Origin: CAYPHJ01 sp964410485 | GTDB lineage: Bacteria; Desulfobacterota; Binatia; UBA9968 | Length of the DNA stretch: 64,000 nt | Assembly (NCBI GenBank): GCA_964410485.1 | Contig: CAYPHJ010000004.1 | Location: 26,538-90,537 of the forward strand | Reading direction: 5' to 3' | Shown: one piece after another, positions 49,769 to 59,645 of the stretch | How positions within the stretch are numbered: the stretch's first letter is position 1 | Layout of the letters: each line of letters begins with the position of its first letter | Made by a program: the position numbers and the translations under genes | Notes under the pieces: model-generated | The model's database searches: none | Told to the model about the DNA's origin: nothing | Seen by the model: the letters and a program-made list of their open reading frames with translations, nothing else

Positions 49769-52024
49769 TCAGCCATCGAGCGGCTGATAAGCGAAGGTAA
49801 GCTTGCCTTCATTCTCGTCAACTTCCACTTTGCCGCCGGCCTGCAGGCTCCCAAACAGGATCTCGTCGGCAAGCACTCGCTTGATCTCATTCTGAATGAG
49901 CCGGGCCATCGGTCGAGCTCCGAAAGACGGATCATAACCCCGCTCCGCCAGCCATCGCCGCGCCCGCGGAGTCAGTTGGAGAAAGACTTTCTTCTCGTTC
50001 AGCTGGCGGTCGAGCTCAATGATAAACTTGTCGACCACCCGCTCAATAATTTCTATGCTCAGCGAATTGAATGTAACGATCGCATCCAGCCGATTGCGAA
50101 ACTCAGGGCTGAACAGTTTGTCAATCGCTTCTTTGCCTTTACCGGCATTGGACAGAGCGCCAAATCCAAGCGGCGCGGCGCTCATCTCCCGCGCTCCGGC
50201 ATTCGTGGTCATGATGAGAACAACGTTTCGAAAGTCGGCTTGTTTGCCATTGTTATCAGTCAAGGCAGCATGATCCATGACCTGAAGAAGAATGTTGAAC
50301 AGGTCTGGATGAGCTTTTTCAATCTCATCGAGCAGCAACACGGAGTATGGGTTTCTGTTGATTGCGTCCGTCAACAGCCCACCCTGATCGAAACCCACAT
50401 ACCCTGGCGGAGCGCCGATCAAGCGGGATACCGTGTGCTTTTCCATGTATTCGCTCATGTCGAAACGAATAAACTGGATGCCCATGATATGAGCCAGCTG
50501 TTTCGCCAGCTCGGTCTTTCCTACGCCCGTGGGACCGGCAAACAGGAAACAGCCGATGGGTTTTTCGGGGCTGCCCAGGCCCGAGCGAGACAATTTGATC
50601 GTGCTGGCCAGCATTTCAATGGCCGTGTCCTGGCCAAAGACCGTCAGTTTGAGGTCGCGCTCCAGACTCTGCAACTGCTCTTTATCCGACACCGAGACAC
50701 TACGCGGCGGTATCTTGGCGATTTTGGCGACGATCTTTTCGATGTCTTTTGGGCCGATGGTTTTCTTACGCTTATCAGGGGGGAGGATCTTGACGGATGC
50801 GCCCACTTCGTCAATCACGTCGATAGCTTTGTCCGGTAGCCGGCGGTCGTTGATATGCTTCGCCGAAAGCTCCACGGCGGCGTGTAAGGCACCCGTGGAG
50901 TAGTGCACGCCGTGGTGTGACTCATACTGGGGCTTGAGTCCCTGGAGAATCTTATAGGCATCCTCGATGCTGGGTTCGGCCACTTCTATTTTTTGGAAGC
51001 GCCGCGCAAGCGCCCGGTCCCGTTCGAAATAGCTCTTGTAGTCATGATAGGTGGTCGAACCAATGCATTTGAGCTCGCCCGAAGCCAACGCCGGTTTGAG
51101 GATATTGGAGGCATCCATCGAGCCTCCGCTGGTTGCGCCCGCGCCGACGATCGTATGAATTTCGTCGATAAAGAGGATGGAGTTCGGCTGTTTTTTAAGT
51201 CCGGTCAAGACCCCTTTCAATCGGGCTTCGAAATCGCCGCGAAACTTGGTTCCGGCGAGCAGCGCCCCCATGTCGAGAGCGTAAATGGTAGCGTTCTTTA
51301 GCGCATCCGGTACGTCGCCGTCGTGAATTTTAAGCGCCAACCCTTCGGCAATCGCTGTTTTCCCAACCCCCGGGTCGCCAACATAGATGGGATTATTCTT
51401 GCGCCGGCGGCATAGAACGTGAATCGTACGCTCAACCTCGTCTGCCCGCCCAATGAGCGGGTCGATCGTTCCCTGGCGCGCCTTGTCCACCAGATTCACC
51501 GTGAAGGCTTCAAGGGGTTTGATTCTCGGCGCCGCCTTTTCGTCGGCCGGACGCTCCTCTCCGCTCTGACTCCACTCCTCCTCACCCGTAGCCACCTTCG
51601 AAATTCCATGGGAGACGTAGTTGACCACGTCAAACCGGCTAATCCCTTGCTCTTCGAGCAAATACACCGCGTAGGAATCCGGCTCGCGGAACATCGCAAC
51701 CAGCAAATTGCCGCCGTTGATCTCCTTCTTTTCCGCCGACTGCGCATGAATCACCGCCCGCTGGAGCACCCGATGAAAGCTGATCGTCTGCTGCGGTTGC
51801 TGGTCGATGCCTCTGGGGAGCGCCTCCATCTGGGTGTCAAAAAATTCCTCCAACGACTTTTTCAATCGAGCAATGTCGCCGCCACAGTGGACAATCGCAG
51901 TGCTCGCATCCTTATCGTGGAGCAAGGCGTAAAGCAGGTGCTCCAAACAGACGTATTCATGGCGCCGGCGTTTGGACTCTTGCAGCGCGGCGTTTAAGGT
52001 CCCTTCGAGTTCCTTACTGATCAT
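49769..52024 (-). CDS. clpA: ATP-dependent Clp protease ATP-binding subunit ClpA
   Basis: The 751-residue protein has N-terminal Clp repeats (about 1-145), AAA1 with GDPGVGKTAIAEGLA near 215, and AAA2 with GPTGVGKTELAKQLA near 495. A ClpP-docking loop and the C-terminal D2-small domain follow. It unfolds substrates for ClpP. clpS lies immediately upstream, fitting adaptor-controlled N-end-rule degradation. No clpP is in the window. Confidence 0.97.
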   Translation of the reverse strand: MISKELEGTLNAALQESKRRRHEYVCLEHLLYALLHDKDASTAIVHCGGDIARLKKSLEEFFDTQMEALPRGIDQQPQQTISFHRVLQRAVIHAQSAEKKEINGGNLLVAMFREPDSYAVYLLEEQGISRFDVVNYVSHGISKVATGEEEWSQSGEERPADEKAAPRIKPLEAFTVNLVDKARQGTIDPLIGRADEVERTIHVLCRRRKNNPIYVGDPGVGKTAIAEGLALKIHDGDVPDALKNATIYALDMGALLAGTKFRGDFEARLKGVLTGLKKQPNSILFIDEIHTIVGAGATSGGSMDASNILKPALASGELKCIGSTTYHDYKSYFERDRALARRFQKIEVAEPSIEDAYKILQGLKPQYESHHGVHYSTGALHAAVELSAKHINDRRLPDKAIDVIDEVGASVKILPPDKRKKTIGPKDIEKIVAKIAKIPPRSVSVSDKEQLQSLERDLKLTVFGQDTAIEMLASTIKLSRSGLGSPEKPIGCFLFAGPTGVGKTELAKQLAHIMGIQFIRFDMSEYMEKHTVSRLIGAPPGYVGFDQGGLLTDAINRNPYSVLLLDEIEKAHPDLFNILLQVMDHAALTDNNGKQADFRNVVLIMTTNAGAREMSAAPLGFGALSNAGKGKEAIDKLFSPEFRNRLDAIVTFNSLSIEIIERVVDKFIIELDRQLNEKKVFLQLTPRARRWLAERGYDPSFGARPMARLIQNEIKRVLADEILFGSLQAGGKVEVDENEGKLTFAYQPLDG

Positions 52025-52025
52025 A

Positions 52026-52340
52026 CTAAGCCTCTTCCATCGTGCACTTCAGCGGATATTCATGCTGTTTCGCTAGATTTTCCACCATGGCCACCTTGGT
52101 CTCCGCAATTTCGTATGTATAAACGCCGGCCACACCGATGCCTTTTTTATGGACATGCAGCATGATCTGAACTGCTTCGGTATGTTCCTTATTGAACACG
52201 TACTGCAAGATCTGGACGACAAACTCTTTGGTTGTATAATCGTCGTTGTGCAGTAACACTTTGTAGAGTGGCGGCTTTTTTAGCTTCTTCTTGGTCTCGG
52301 TGACCACCTCGTGGTCGAATTCGGTTTCCCTGCGGCTCAC
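52026..52340 (-). CDS. clpS: ATP-dependent Clp protease adaptor ClpS
   Basis: The protein has 104 residues from the GTG at 52340, which has GAGG 6 nt upstream; a TTG at 52352 is the alternative. The core YKVLLHNDDYTTKEFVV and the VHKKGIGVAGVYTYEIAETK helix-strand form the N-degron pocket. ClpS hands N-end-rule substrates to ClpA, whose gene starts 1 bp after the clpS stop. Confidence 0.95.
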   Translation of the reverse strand: MSRRETEFDHEVVTETKKKLKKPPLYKVLLHNDDYTTKEFVVQILQYVFNKEHTEAVQIMLHVHKKGIGVAGVYTYEIAETKVAMVENLAKQHEYPLKCTMEEA

Positions 52341-52518
52341 GTTTGACCTCAATTCAACTAAGTGCCTAATTTACATCACCCAATCTACCATGCTTGTCCG
52401 CAGCGTCGCAATAATGTTGGCGTTGGTCCGAACCCTGGATGCGCGTTGCGCGCGCGTATGGAAAAGGTGATATAGTATCCCTCGTTCTTGCCCTGGTCCC
52501 AGTCAAAGGAGACGTTCG

Positions 52519-53379
52519 ATGCTTTCCAATAAAGTCAGCGAGATCATGACCACTCAACTGACGACAGCGCCGGTAACACAGCCTGTTTACGATGTCATGG
52601 CGATGATGGCGGCGGCCGATATCGGTCGGGTCATCATCACCGATGACCAGGTCCCGGTCGGCATCTTCACGGAAAAAGATGTTCTGACGCGGGTCGTTAA
52701 CAGCGCCATCGATCCGAAAACGACACCGATCAGCGCCGTCATGACTGCGCCGATTCGCGCGGTGCGCGAGGAAAGCCACATTGTTGACGCCTTTGGAAAA
52801 ATGTTCAAAGGAAAGTTCAGACATCTTCTGGTTCGTGGCCGCCGTGGAAAAATCGTCGGCATTGTTTCTATGCGTCGGATTCTAGGACTTGCCGTGGAAC
52901 TAGGTCAAGGACTCAGCGATACGCAAACGTTAGGAGACATCATGTCGACGAATGTCGCCGCTGTTGACGTCTCGACCCCGATTCGCGAAGCCACCGATCT
53001 TATGATTCGCAACAGTCTACCGGCCGTGATCGTCAGCGCGAACGGGCAGCCTGACGGGATTTTTACCGAGCGTGACGTGTTGAAAAGGGTAGCCACCAGG
53101 CAGCTCGATACCAGGGGAACGCCGATCCGGCAGGTGATGACATCGCCGCTTGTCGCTATGCCGAGCACGACTTCTGTCGGCGCGGCATTGGCGGAGATGT
53201 ACCGGCGGGATATCAGGAACATGCCGGTCAATAACACAGCGCGCGAACTGATAGGCATTGTCTCGATGCCCGATGTATTGCAGTACGCCCGCGCCTTCGA
53301 TATCGATGAAAGAGTGCGCCAGACATGGCGAGAAGTAGCCGAATATTACGACTCGGACGACCAGTACACGCCTGGCTAA
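52519..53379 (+). CDS. Protein with four CBS domains
   Basis: The 286-residue protein consists of two Bateman modules: CBS1-2 (about 5-125, TTAPVTQPVYDVM...GRVIITDDQVPVGIFTEKD) and CBS3-4 (about 135-275). CBS pairs bind adenine nucleotides and sense energy state. There is no attached catalytic domain. AAAGGAG precedes the ATG. It lies 80 bp upstream of korA on the same strand, so it may tune the 2-oxoacid oxidoreductase. Confidence 0.9.
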   Translation: MLSNKVSEIMTTQLTTAPVTQPVYDVMAMMAAADIGRVIITDDQVPVGIFTEKDVLTRVVNSAIDPKTTPISAVMTAPIRAVREESHIVDAFGKMFKGKFRHLLVRGRRGKIVGIVSMRRILGLAVELGQGLSDTQTLGDIMSTNVAAVDVSTPIREATDLMIRNSLPAVIVSANGQPDGIFTERDVLKRVATRQLDTRGTPIRQVMTSPLVAMPSTTSVGAALAEMYRRDIRNMPVNNTARELIGIVSMPDVLQYARAFDIDERVRQTWREVAEYYDSDDQYTPG

Positions 53380-53459
53380 GCGGCCGACTATACTATTGTT
53401 TCATAAGACGCTTGTGTTAAAATAAAAAACTTGTTCAAGAACCCAAGGGAGGATCTAGT

Positions 53460-55292
53460 TTGGATACGCCGACCATAAACGACCTGAATATTTGCGTCGC
53501 TACGGAGAACGGTTCGGGCAGTGCGTCCTCGAACAACATCTTGTTCAAGGCCATTTTCAAGATGGGCATACCGTGCTCATCGAAGAATATGTTTCCCTCG
53601 AATATCCAGGGCTTGCCAACATGGTACCAGATTCGTGCCTCTGCCGAGGGATACTTGAGCCGAAAAGATGTGATCGACGTCATGGTCATGTTCAACGACG
53701 CCACAGCGGCAAAGGATATCTACCGCGTGCGCGACGGCGGCGTGATTCTTTACGATGACTCCAATCCCTTGGCTGCCGGTCTAAAGCGGGATGGCGTACA
53801 GTATTTGGGAGTTCCGGCCAATAAACTGGTCGCCAAGCTCGTGCCTGCCTCACCGCTTCGAGCAAAGCAACGAAACATGATTTACGTAGGCGCGTTGGCC
53901 TACCTTTTCGGCATTGACATGTCGGTCATCAAAGCTGTTTTGGAAGACACCTTCGGTAAGAAACCGGCGGTGATAGAATCCAATCTCGCCTGCATCGACG
54001 CCGGCTATCAGTACATGAAGGAGAAGGGTTACAAACAAAACATCGCGAAACTGGAGCCCATACCCAACGGCAACAAGGGAAAAATCATTACGGAAGGCAA
54101 CACCGCTGCGGCCCTGGGCGCTATCTATGGAGGAGCGTCCGTTATCGCTTGGTATCCCATCACCCCGTCGAGTTCGCTGGCGGAAGCCATGGAATATTAT
54201 CTCCCCCGCTTGCGTAAAAAAAATAACGGCAAAGCGGCGTTCGCCATAGTGCAGGCTGAAGACGAGATCGCATCGGCGAGCATGGTCGTAGGGGCAGGCT
54301 GGGCGGGCGCGCGCGCGATGACCTCGACCTCGGGGCCCGGGGTTTCGCTGATGAACGAATCCATTGGCCTTGCATATTACGCCGAGATCCCTGCGGTGTT
54401 TTTCATTATTCAACGCGGCGGCCCATCCACCGGATTGCCGACCAGGACACAGCAATCCGACATTTCACTCATGTACGGCGCCTCCCATGGCGATACGCGC
54501 CATCTTCTTTTGATACCACACGATATGAATTCCTGTTTCGATTTAGCGCGCAGGAGTTTCGATTTTGCCGAGCGCTTTCAAACTCCGGTTTTTGTCGCCA
54601 TGGATTTGGATTTGGGCATGAATCTGTGGTCGTCCGATCCGCTCAAACTCCAGGAGGAACCCTTCGATCGTGGCAAAGTCTTGACTGCCGGCCAGCTCGA
54701 AGAGTGGTCCAAAACGGGCAAAAAATTCCGCCGTTATTTCGATCAGGACGGCGACGGCATTCCCTACAGAACTCTGCCTGGCAACCCGCATCGAATGGCT
54801 TCATATTTCACGCGCGGCTCCGGACATGATGTCGATGCCAAATACTCCGAGGACGAACACGATTACAAGGAGATTCTGGATCGTTTGCGCAAGAAGTTCG
54901 AAACGGCGCGGAAGTATGTTCCCAAGCCAATCGTTGAAATGACGAAAGGCGTCAAAACCGGCATCATCTGCTACGGTTCCAGCCATGAACCGGTGCGCGA
55001 AGCGCGGGACAGGCTGCGAGCGGCAGGGCTCAAAACCAACCACCTGCTGATCCGGGCTCTGCCTTTGACCAGCGAAGTCAGGGATTTTCTCGCTGAACAT
55101 GACACTATCTATTTGGTGGAGCAAAACCGCGACGCTCAGATGGCAGCGATCATTAAAGATGAATACCCCGAGCTAGGGGCGAAGATCGTCAACATATTGG
55201 TTTACAACGGGCTTCCAGTCACGGCGGGTGAGGTGGTGAAGCAGATTTTCGACGCCTCACAATCCGCGCAACTCAAAACCGCTCAAATGTAA
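53460..55292 (+). CDS. korA: 2-oxoacid:acceptor oxidoreductase, fused gamma-alpha subunit
   Basis: The 610-residue protein starts at TTG, with AGGGAGGA 6 nt upstream. The N-terminal gamma domain (about 10-190) joins the alpha domain, whose PITPSSSLAEAMEYY motif near 233 binds the substrate carboxylate. The C-terminal domain II has EVRDFLAEHDTIYLVEQN. Together with KorB it oxidatively decarboxylates a 2-oxoacid (2-oxoglutarate or pyruvate) to the acyl-CoA, reducing ferredoxin. Confidence 0.94.
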   Translation: MDTPTINDLNICVATENGSGSASSNNILFKAIFKMGIPCSSKNMFPSNIQGLPTWYQIRASAEGYLSRKDVIDVMVMFNDATAAKDIYRVRDGGVILYDDSNPLAAGLKRDGVQYLGVPANKLVAKLVPASPLRAKQRNMIYVGALAYLFGIDMSVIKAVLEDTFGKKPAVIESNLACIDAGYQYMKEKGYKQNIAKLEPIPNGNKGKIITEGNTAAALGAIYGGASVIAWYPITPSSSLAEAMEYYLPRLRKKNNGKAAFAIVQAEDEIASASMVVGAGWAGARAMTSTSGPGVSLMNESIGLAYYAEIPAVFFIIQRGGPSTGLPTRTQQSDISLMYGASHGDTRHLLLIPHDMNSCFDLARRSFDFAERFQTPVFVAMDLDLGMNLWSSDPLKLQEEPFDRGKVLTAGQLEEWSKTGKKFRRYFDQDGDGIPYRTLPGNPHRMASYFTRGSGHDVDAKYSEDEHDYKEILDRLRKKFETARKYVPKPIVEMTKGVKTGIICYGSSHEPVREARDRLRAAGLKTNHLLIRALPLTSEVRDFLAEHDTIYLVEQNRDAQMAAIIKDEYPELGAKIVNILVYNGLPVTAGEVVKQIFDASQSAQLKTAQM

Positions 55293-55301
55293 GGAACGAT
55301 T

Positions 55302-56330
55302 ATGGCAGAGGCAAAAGTTAACCGCATCAATCTAACAGAGAAGGATTACGAAGGGGCGCCCTCGACCATGTGCCGCGGCTGCGGTCATGACGCGATCTCA
55401 GCATCCGTCATGCGCGCCTTCTATGAAAGCAGCATCGATCCGCGCAAAGTTGTCAAGCTGAGCGGGATCGGCTGCTCATCGAAAACCCCGGCCTATTTTT
55501 TGAGCCAGTCTTTCGGCTTTAACGCCGTTCACGGCAGAATGTCAGCCGTGGCCACCGGAGCCAATTTGGCCAATCACAGTCTCATGCCGATCGGGGTTTC
55601 CGGCGATGGCGATACCGCGGCCATTGGTCTCGGCAACTTTTGTCACATGATGCGCCGCAACGTGAATATCACCTATATCATCGAGAATAACGGCGTCTAC
55701 GGGTTGACCAAAGGACAGTTTTCGGCGACAGCCGACGTCGGCTCGGTCATGAAAGGCGGCAAAGTCAATGACATTCCTTCCATCGATATGGCCGAGCTGG
55801 CCATTACTCTGGGCGCAACCTACGTCGCGCGGAGCTTTTCCGGCGACCGGAAGCAGCTGTCGCCGCTCGTCCAGGGCGCCTTGGCTCACAACGGAAGCGC
55901 TATCCTCGACGTGATCAGCCCTTGCGTAACGTTCAATAATCATGAGGGCTCGACCAAGAGCCTCAAGTACGTCAAAGGGCACCTCGATCCGATCCACGAT
56001 ATCGATTTCATTCCGCCTTACGAAAACATCGAGGCGGATTACGACGAGGGGACCGATCATGAGGTCCTCTTGCATGACGGCTCGCGGATCATCCTGCACA
56101 AGCTGGCTAAGGACTATGACCCGACGAACAAGCATCAGGCTATCTCGGCGGTGCATGCGGCAATTGCCGAGGGCAAATTCTTAACCGGCCTTATTTATTA
56201 CAACCCCAACCGCAAGGATTTCGCCGAGGAGTTAAATCTCTGCGATACGCCTTTGTCCGAGCTTACCCAGGAACATTTGCAACCATCTCTCCAACAACTC
56301 GAAGAAATCAACGCCGCCTTTATGAAATAA
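55302..56330 (+). CDS. korB: 2-oxoacid:acceptor oxidoreductase, beta subunit
   Basis: The 342-residue thiamine-diphosphate subunit shows GDGDTAAIGLGNFCHMMRRN and the IENNGVYGLTKGQ Mg/TPP segment. The four cysteines of its own [4Fe-4S] cluster are placed as in KorB: MCRGCGH, GIGCSSK and SPCVTFNNHEG. AAGGA lies before the ATG, 9 bp after korA. A convergent hairpin follows. Confidence 0.95.
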   Translation: MAEAKVNRINLTEKDYEGAPSTMCRGCGHDAISASVMRAFYESSIDPRKVVKLSGIGCSSKTPAYFLSQSFGFNAVHGRMSAVATGANLANHSLMPIGVSGDGDTAAIGLGNFCHMMRRNVNITYIIENNGVYGLTKGQFSATADVGSVMKGGKVNDIPSIDMAELAITLGATYVARSFSGDRKQLSPLVQGALAHNGSAILDVISPCVTFNNHEGSTKSLKYVKGHLDPIHDIDFIPPYENIEADYDEGTDHEVLLHDGSRIILHKLAKDYDPTNKHQAISAVHAAIAEGKFLTGLIYYNPNRKDFAEELNLCDTPLSELTQEHLQPSLQQLEEINAAFMK

Positions 56331-56363
56331 AAAACGGCCTGGCAGGCTACTTGCTGCCAGGCC
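56331..56363 (-). terminator. Terminator at korB / cysteine-hydrolase convergence
   Basis: GGCCTGGCAG and CTGCCAGGCC form a perfect 10-bp stem with an 8-nt loop. The T-run follows on the minus strand, so it ends the isochorismatase-like transcript; for korB it is only a hairpin. Confidence 0.75.
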
Positions 56364-56404
56364 GACCGGCGTCGGTCGTCCGTTCGCGGTCCTCAGTCAA
56401 TGTC

Positions 56405-57055
56405 TTAGAACCCTGCGGCGGCTTTCGCTCGCAGTCCTTTCCAGGTCTCGATGATCTCGTCCGAAGAAGCCACCAGTCCGAAATGCCGTCTCATGTTCTC
56501 CAACGTTGCCAGGTGCAATTTCGCATCGTAAGCGGCGGAGCAATCTTCCACCACTGTCACATAGTAATCGAACATGTAAGCGTCCCTCGCCGTTGTCTCG
56601 ACGCAAACATTGGTGGCAACCCCGGTCACCAGTACGCTCTCAATGCCGCGGGCTCTGAGAACCGTATTGAGATCGGTATTGATGAAAGCGCTGTAGCGAT
56701 GCTTGATCACCACCCGCTCGCTTGGCAGGGGAGAGATCCCCTCATAAAACTCCGCTCCCCAACTGCCTTCACGGCAGGTATTCAAGCCGCTCTTCTGTGT
56801 GCTGCGATAAATCCATGACGGTGTATCGGTCCACTCGCTATGAAGCGTCTTGATGTATACGACAGTGAGCCCCACCCGTCGGCCATGATCGATGAGGCGA
56901 ATCAAACGCGGCACCATCGCCAGCGATGCGCTCACGTCATCACCGCGCTTGCCTGCGCTCCCCTCAGGGCTGACGAAATCGTTTTGCACGTCGACAACGA
57001 GCAGAGCCGCTAACCGAGGATCGCAGCGCTCTTTCAACGTTTCAAGAACTTCCAT
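56405..57055 (-). CDS. Isochorismatase-family cysteine hydrolase
   Basis: The protein has 216 residues from the ATG at 57055, with AAAGGAG 6 nt upstream. The Asp-Lys-Cys triad is intact: LLVVDVQNDFVSPEG, the VVIKHRYSAF lysine, and VLVTGVATNVCVETTARDAY. Relatives include nicotinamidase, biuret hydrolase and N-carbamoylsarcosine amidase. The substrate is not evident. It lies about 1.2 kb after a molybdopterin-binding gene on the same strand. Confidence 0.92.
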   Translation of the reverse strand: MEVLETLKERCDPRLAALLVVDVQNDFVSPEGSAGKRGDDVSASLAMVPRLIRLIDHGRRVGLTVVYIKTLHSEWTDTPSWIYRSTQKSGLNTCREGSWGAEFYEGISPLPSERVVIKHRYSAFINTDLNTVLRARGIESVLVTGVATNVCVETTARDAYMFDYYVTVVEDCSAAYDAKLHLATLENMRRHFGLVASSDEIIETWKGLRAKAAAGF

Positions 57056-57081
57056 GGTCTGCTCCTTTCGCAACCGTAAGG

Positions 57082-57135
57082 ACGTTCAAAAGTTGAAGAC
57101 ACATTGAACATTTGAACTCTTGAACCTTGAACTTT
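57082..57135. repeat. TTGAAC repeat cluster, second site
   Basis: At least five GTTCAA/TTGAAC-like units in about 55 bp, resembling 13746-13834. A perfect 14-bp palindrome, GATCACTAGTGATC, follows at 57137-57150. Confidence 0.5.
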
Positions 57136-57141
57136 AGATCA

Positions 57142-58131
57142 CTAGTGATCATGTCTTCTCTGCAAGCCGCCGTGACCCATGTCCATGATGTCCGAGCGGG
57201 TTACTTTTTCGCCGGCCAGAAGACGCGGCAAGAGGACGTCGAACGCGGTGACCGGGTCATGGAGAACACAACCCGATAAACCTAGAACTGGGACATCGTT
57301 TAGGTACGCCATAACAAACATTGATCCAGGCAAGACGGGAAAGCCATGACACTCGAGTTTCGCACCGCTGCGACGAATCCCCTCCGGTGACTTGTCGTCG
57401 GGATCAACCGACATACCGCCACTGACCAGAATCAGCTCCGCGCCCGCGCTGCGAGCATTCTGAATTAGCGTGGCAATTGTATCCGCATCATCCGGCGCCA
57501 ATATCTTCTCAGCCAGATCAGAACCCATTTCGCCTAACTTTTTCCGTACAACCGGCTCGAACCCGTCTTTGATTCTGCCGCTGTAAACCTCACTGCCGGT
57601 AACGATCAAGTGAATTTGCCGAGCGGGCGTCGGTAAAATCGTCGCGATCGGATGCCTCTCACACAAAGCTTCCGCGCGTTGCACAAGCTCTTCTTTGACG
57701 ACAAGCGGAATCGTGCGGGTACCCGCCACCACAGTGTCTTTTTTCACATAGGAGTTAGAAGACAGGGTGGCCATAATCAAATCGCCGAGCGAGTTGAAGC
57801 GGCAGAGTAATTGCGCATCTATCTTTAGAAGTCCTGAAATCTCCGCAACCAGGTTTACCCGGCCCTCGACCGGATCGGTGAGCTTCAGGTTGCTACCTGC
57901 AGCTGCTTTGGCCAAGCGGCGAGCCGCGTCTTCTTCGTGTAGCTCGTCTGTAGCGAGATCCATGACGTAGATGTGCGCTTTACCGACATCCAGGAGCTTC
58001 GTGATGTCCTCCGGCCGAATTACATGGCCGCGGCGAAACGCCGGGCCTTTATGCTTGCCCGGAACGATCTCCGTGATGTCATGAGCAAGAGGCAATCCGA
58101 CTGCGTCTTCGACAGGTATGACTTTCAGCAT
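57142..58131 (-). CDS. Molybdopterin-binding (MoeA/MogA-like) protein
   Basis: The 329-residue protein has a C-terminal MoCF-biosynthesis domain: IHLIVTGSEVYSGRIKDGF and AELILVSGGMSVDPDDKSPE, then LPGSMFVMAYLNDVPVLGLSGCVLH. The N-terminal half (VEDAVGLPLAHDITEIVPGKHKG) recalls the MoeA front domain but is short. It could insert molybdenum into molybdopterin or adapt the cofactor; the window also encodes a molybdenum hydroxylase about 22 kb away. The stop lies inside a small palindrome. Confidence 0.88.
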   Translation of the reverse strand: MLKVIPVEDAVGLPLAHDITEIVPGKHKGPAFRRGHVIRPEDITKLLDVGKAHIYVMDLATDELHEEDAARRLAKAAAGSNLKLTDPVEGRVNLVAEISGLLKIDAQLLCRFNSLGDLIMATLSSNSYVKKDTVVAGTRTIPLVVKEELVQRAEALCERHPIATILPTPARQIHLIVTGSEVYSGRIKDGFEPVVRKKLGEMGSDLAEKILAPDDADTIATLIQNARSAGAELILVSGGMSVDPDDKSPEGIRRSGAKLECHGFPVLPGSMFVMAYLNDVPVLGLSGCVLHDPVTAFDVLLPRLLAGEKVTRSDIMDMGHGGLQRRHDH

Positions 58132-58267
58132 GGCCTTCTTCCAAAAAGATGCTGATATCGTCTTTTATCTTTTCATTCCCGCCGCGCTTTGTCTAGCGAA
58201 GCGCAAACGTCTCGGTTCGCGGGTCTCGCGTCTGGAGAACTCGGACACCAGCCCGAGACTCAAGGCG

Positions 58268-59608
58268 CTAGCCTACGATCATGCTCCGGCCAAACGTCCA
58301 CAACAAGCCGACTAGCGCACCCGAAATTACTACTGTGTGGATTTCCCAGCGAAGACGCTGGAGCGCCGCAAAACTCACCACCGCCAGGGTGATCGCAAAC
58401 GGATCCGGCTGCCGTGCCGGAGTGAACAGCACGTGCGAGCCGAAGAATACACCCAAGTTTAGAATCACTCCTACGATGGCCGCGGTGACACCCACGAGCG
58501 CTCCCTGAACGCGGCGGTTCTCGGCCAATGCCTCTATGTATGGCGCGCCGGCAAAGATGAACAGAAAGCAAGGAAGGAACGTGACGTAGGTCGTTATTCC
58601 TGCGGCCAGCGCGCCGCTCCAGAAAGGATCCATGCCGCCGTGGAACCGCCAGCCTCCCATGAACCCCACATACTGTGTGACCATAATCAACGGACCGGGT
58701 GTGGACTCGGCGAGTGCCAGACCGTGAACCATCTGTTCCGGAGCCAACCAGCCATACACCTTGACTGCCGCATCCGCAATGTAGCTCAAAACCGCATAGG
58801 CGCCGCCAAAGGTGACAAACGCAGCGCCAGTAAAAAACAGCGCTACCTGAGCGTACACGCTCTCCAGCCCCTCCCACGCCACGAGAAGCGCAAAAGGCGC
58901 GGTCCAGAGCGCGACAAAGATCGCCGCCAGTTTCGCAAGCCTAATCAGAGGCGGAAAATGTGTCACACTCGAGCCCGGCGGCTCCTCTGAGCTCGCTCCG
59001 TGGCCGCGGGGACGAAACACCTCCGGCCACCAGCGAACCAAGACCAGGCCGAGCGCTCCCGCCGTCAAGACAATGAATGGAAACGGTATTCTTAAGAAGT
59101 AAATGGCGATGAAAGCCCCGGCCGCAAAGAGGAGCAGTACTCCATGATGCAGAGTCCGCCGCCCAACCCGGATAACCGCCTCGGCGACGATCGCGACCAC
59201 TACCGGCTGGACCCCATAAAGAAGACCGGAGACCAGCGTGATGTCGCGATGTGCCGCGAGGAGCCAGCTCAGCACCAGAAGAATAAAGACCGACGGCAAA
59301 ATGAACCAGAGCCCGGCCATGAGCCCGCCCCAGATTCCGTGCAGGCGCCAACCTATATACGTTGCGAGCTGTTGCGCTTCGGGTCCGGGCAAAATCATGC
59401 AAAAATTCAGCGCCCGCAGAAAGTCACGCTCGCTAATCCACCGCCTTCGGTCCACCAGATCTTTGTGCATGATGGCAATCTGACCGGCAGGACCACCGAA
59501 ATTAATAAACCCCAGTCTTACCCAATAGCGAAACGCCTCCCAAAACAGAGGCCTCGTCGGGGTGTTTTTTTCTCCCGCAACGGAAACTGCACTTTGATCC
59601 ACGTTCAT
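58268..59608 (-). CDS. chrA: Chromate efflux transporter ChrA
   Basis: The 446-residue long-chain CHR transporter has two homologous halves, each with the conserved pattern: FWEAFRYWVRLGFINFGGPA near 25 and ALFFTGAAFVTFGGAYAVL near 255, plus PGPEAQQLATYIGW and STPGPLIMVTQYVGFMGGW. About ten membrane helices are expected. It exports chromate across the inner membrane. Last gene of chrB2-sodB-chrA on the minus strand. Confidence 0.96.
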   Translation of the reverse strand: MNVDQSAVSVAGEKNTPTRPLFWEAFRYWVRLGFINFGGPAGQIAIMHKDLVDRRRWISERDFLRALNFCMILPGPEAQQLATYIGWRLHGIWGGLMAGLWFILPSVFILLVLSWLLAAHRDITLVSGLLYGVQPVVVAIVAEAVIRVGRRTLHHGVLLLFAAGAFIAIYFLRIPFPFIVLTAGALGLVLVRWWPEVFRPRGHGASSEEPPGSSVTHFPPLIRLAKLAAIFVALWTAPFALLVAWEGLESVYAQVALFFTGAAFVTFGGAYAVLSYIADAAVKVYGWLAPEQMVHGLALAESTPGPLIMVTQYVGFMGGWRFHGGMDPFWSGALAAGITTYVTFLPCFLFIFAGAPYIEALAENRRVQGALVGVTAAIVGVILNLGVFFGSHVLFTPARQPDPFAITLAVVSFAALQRLRWEIHTVVISGALVGLLWTFGRSMIVG

Positions 59609-59645
59609 ACTCCACCAGCCAGATATTCCACCGTATCCACAAGCA

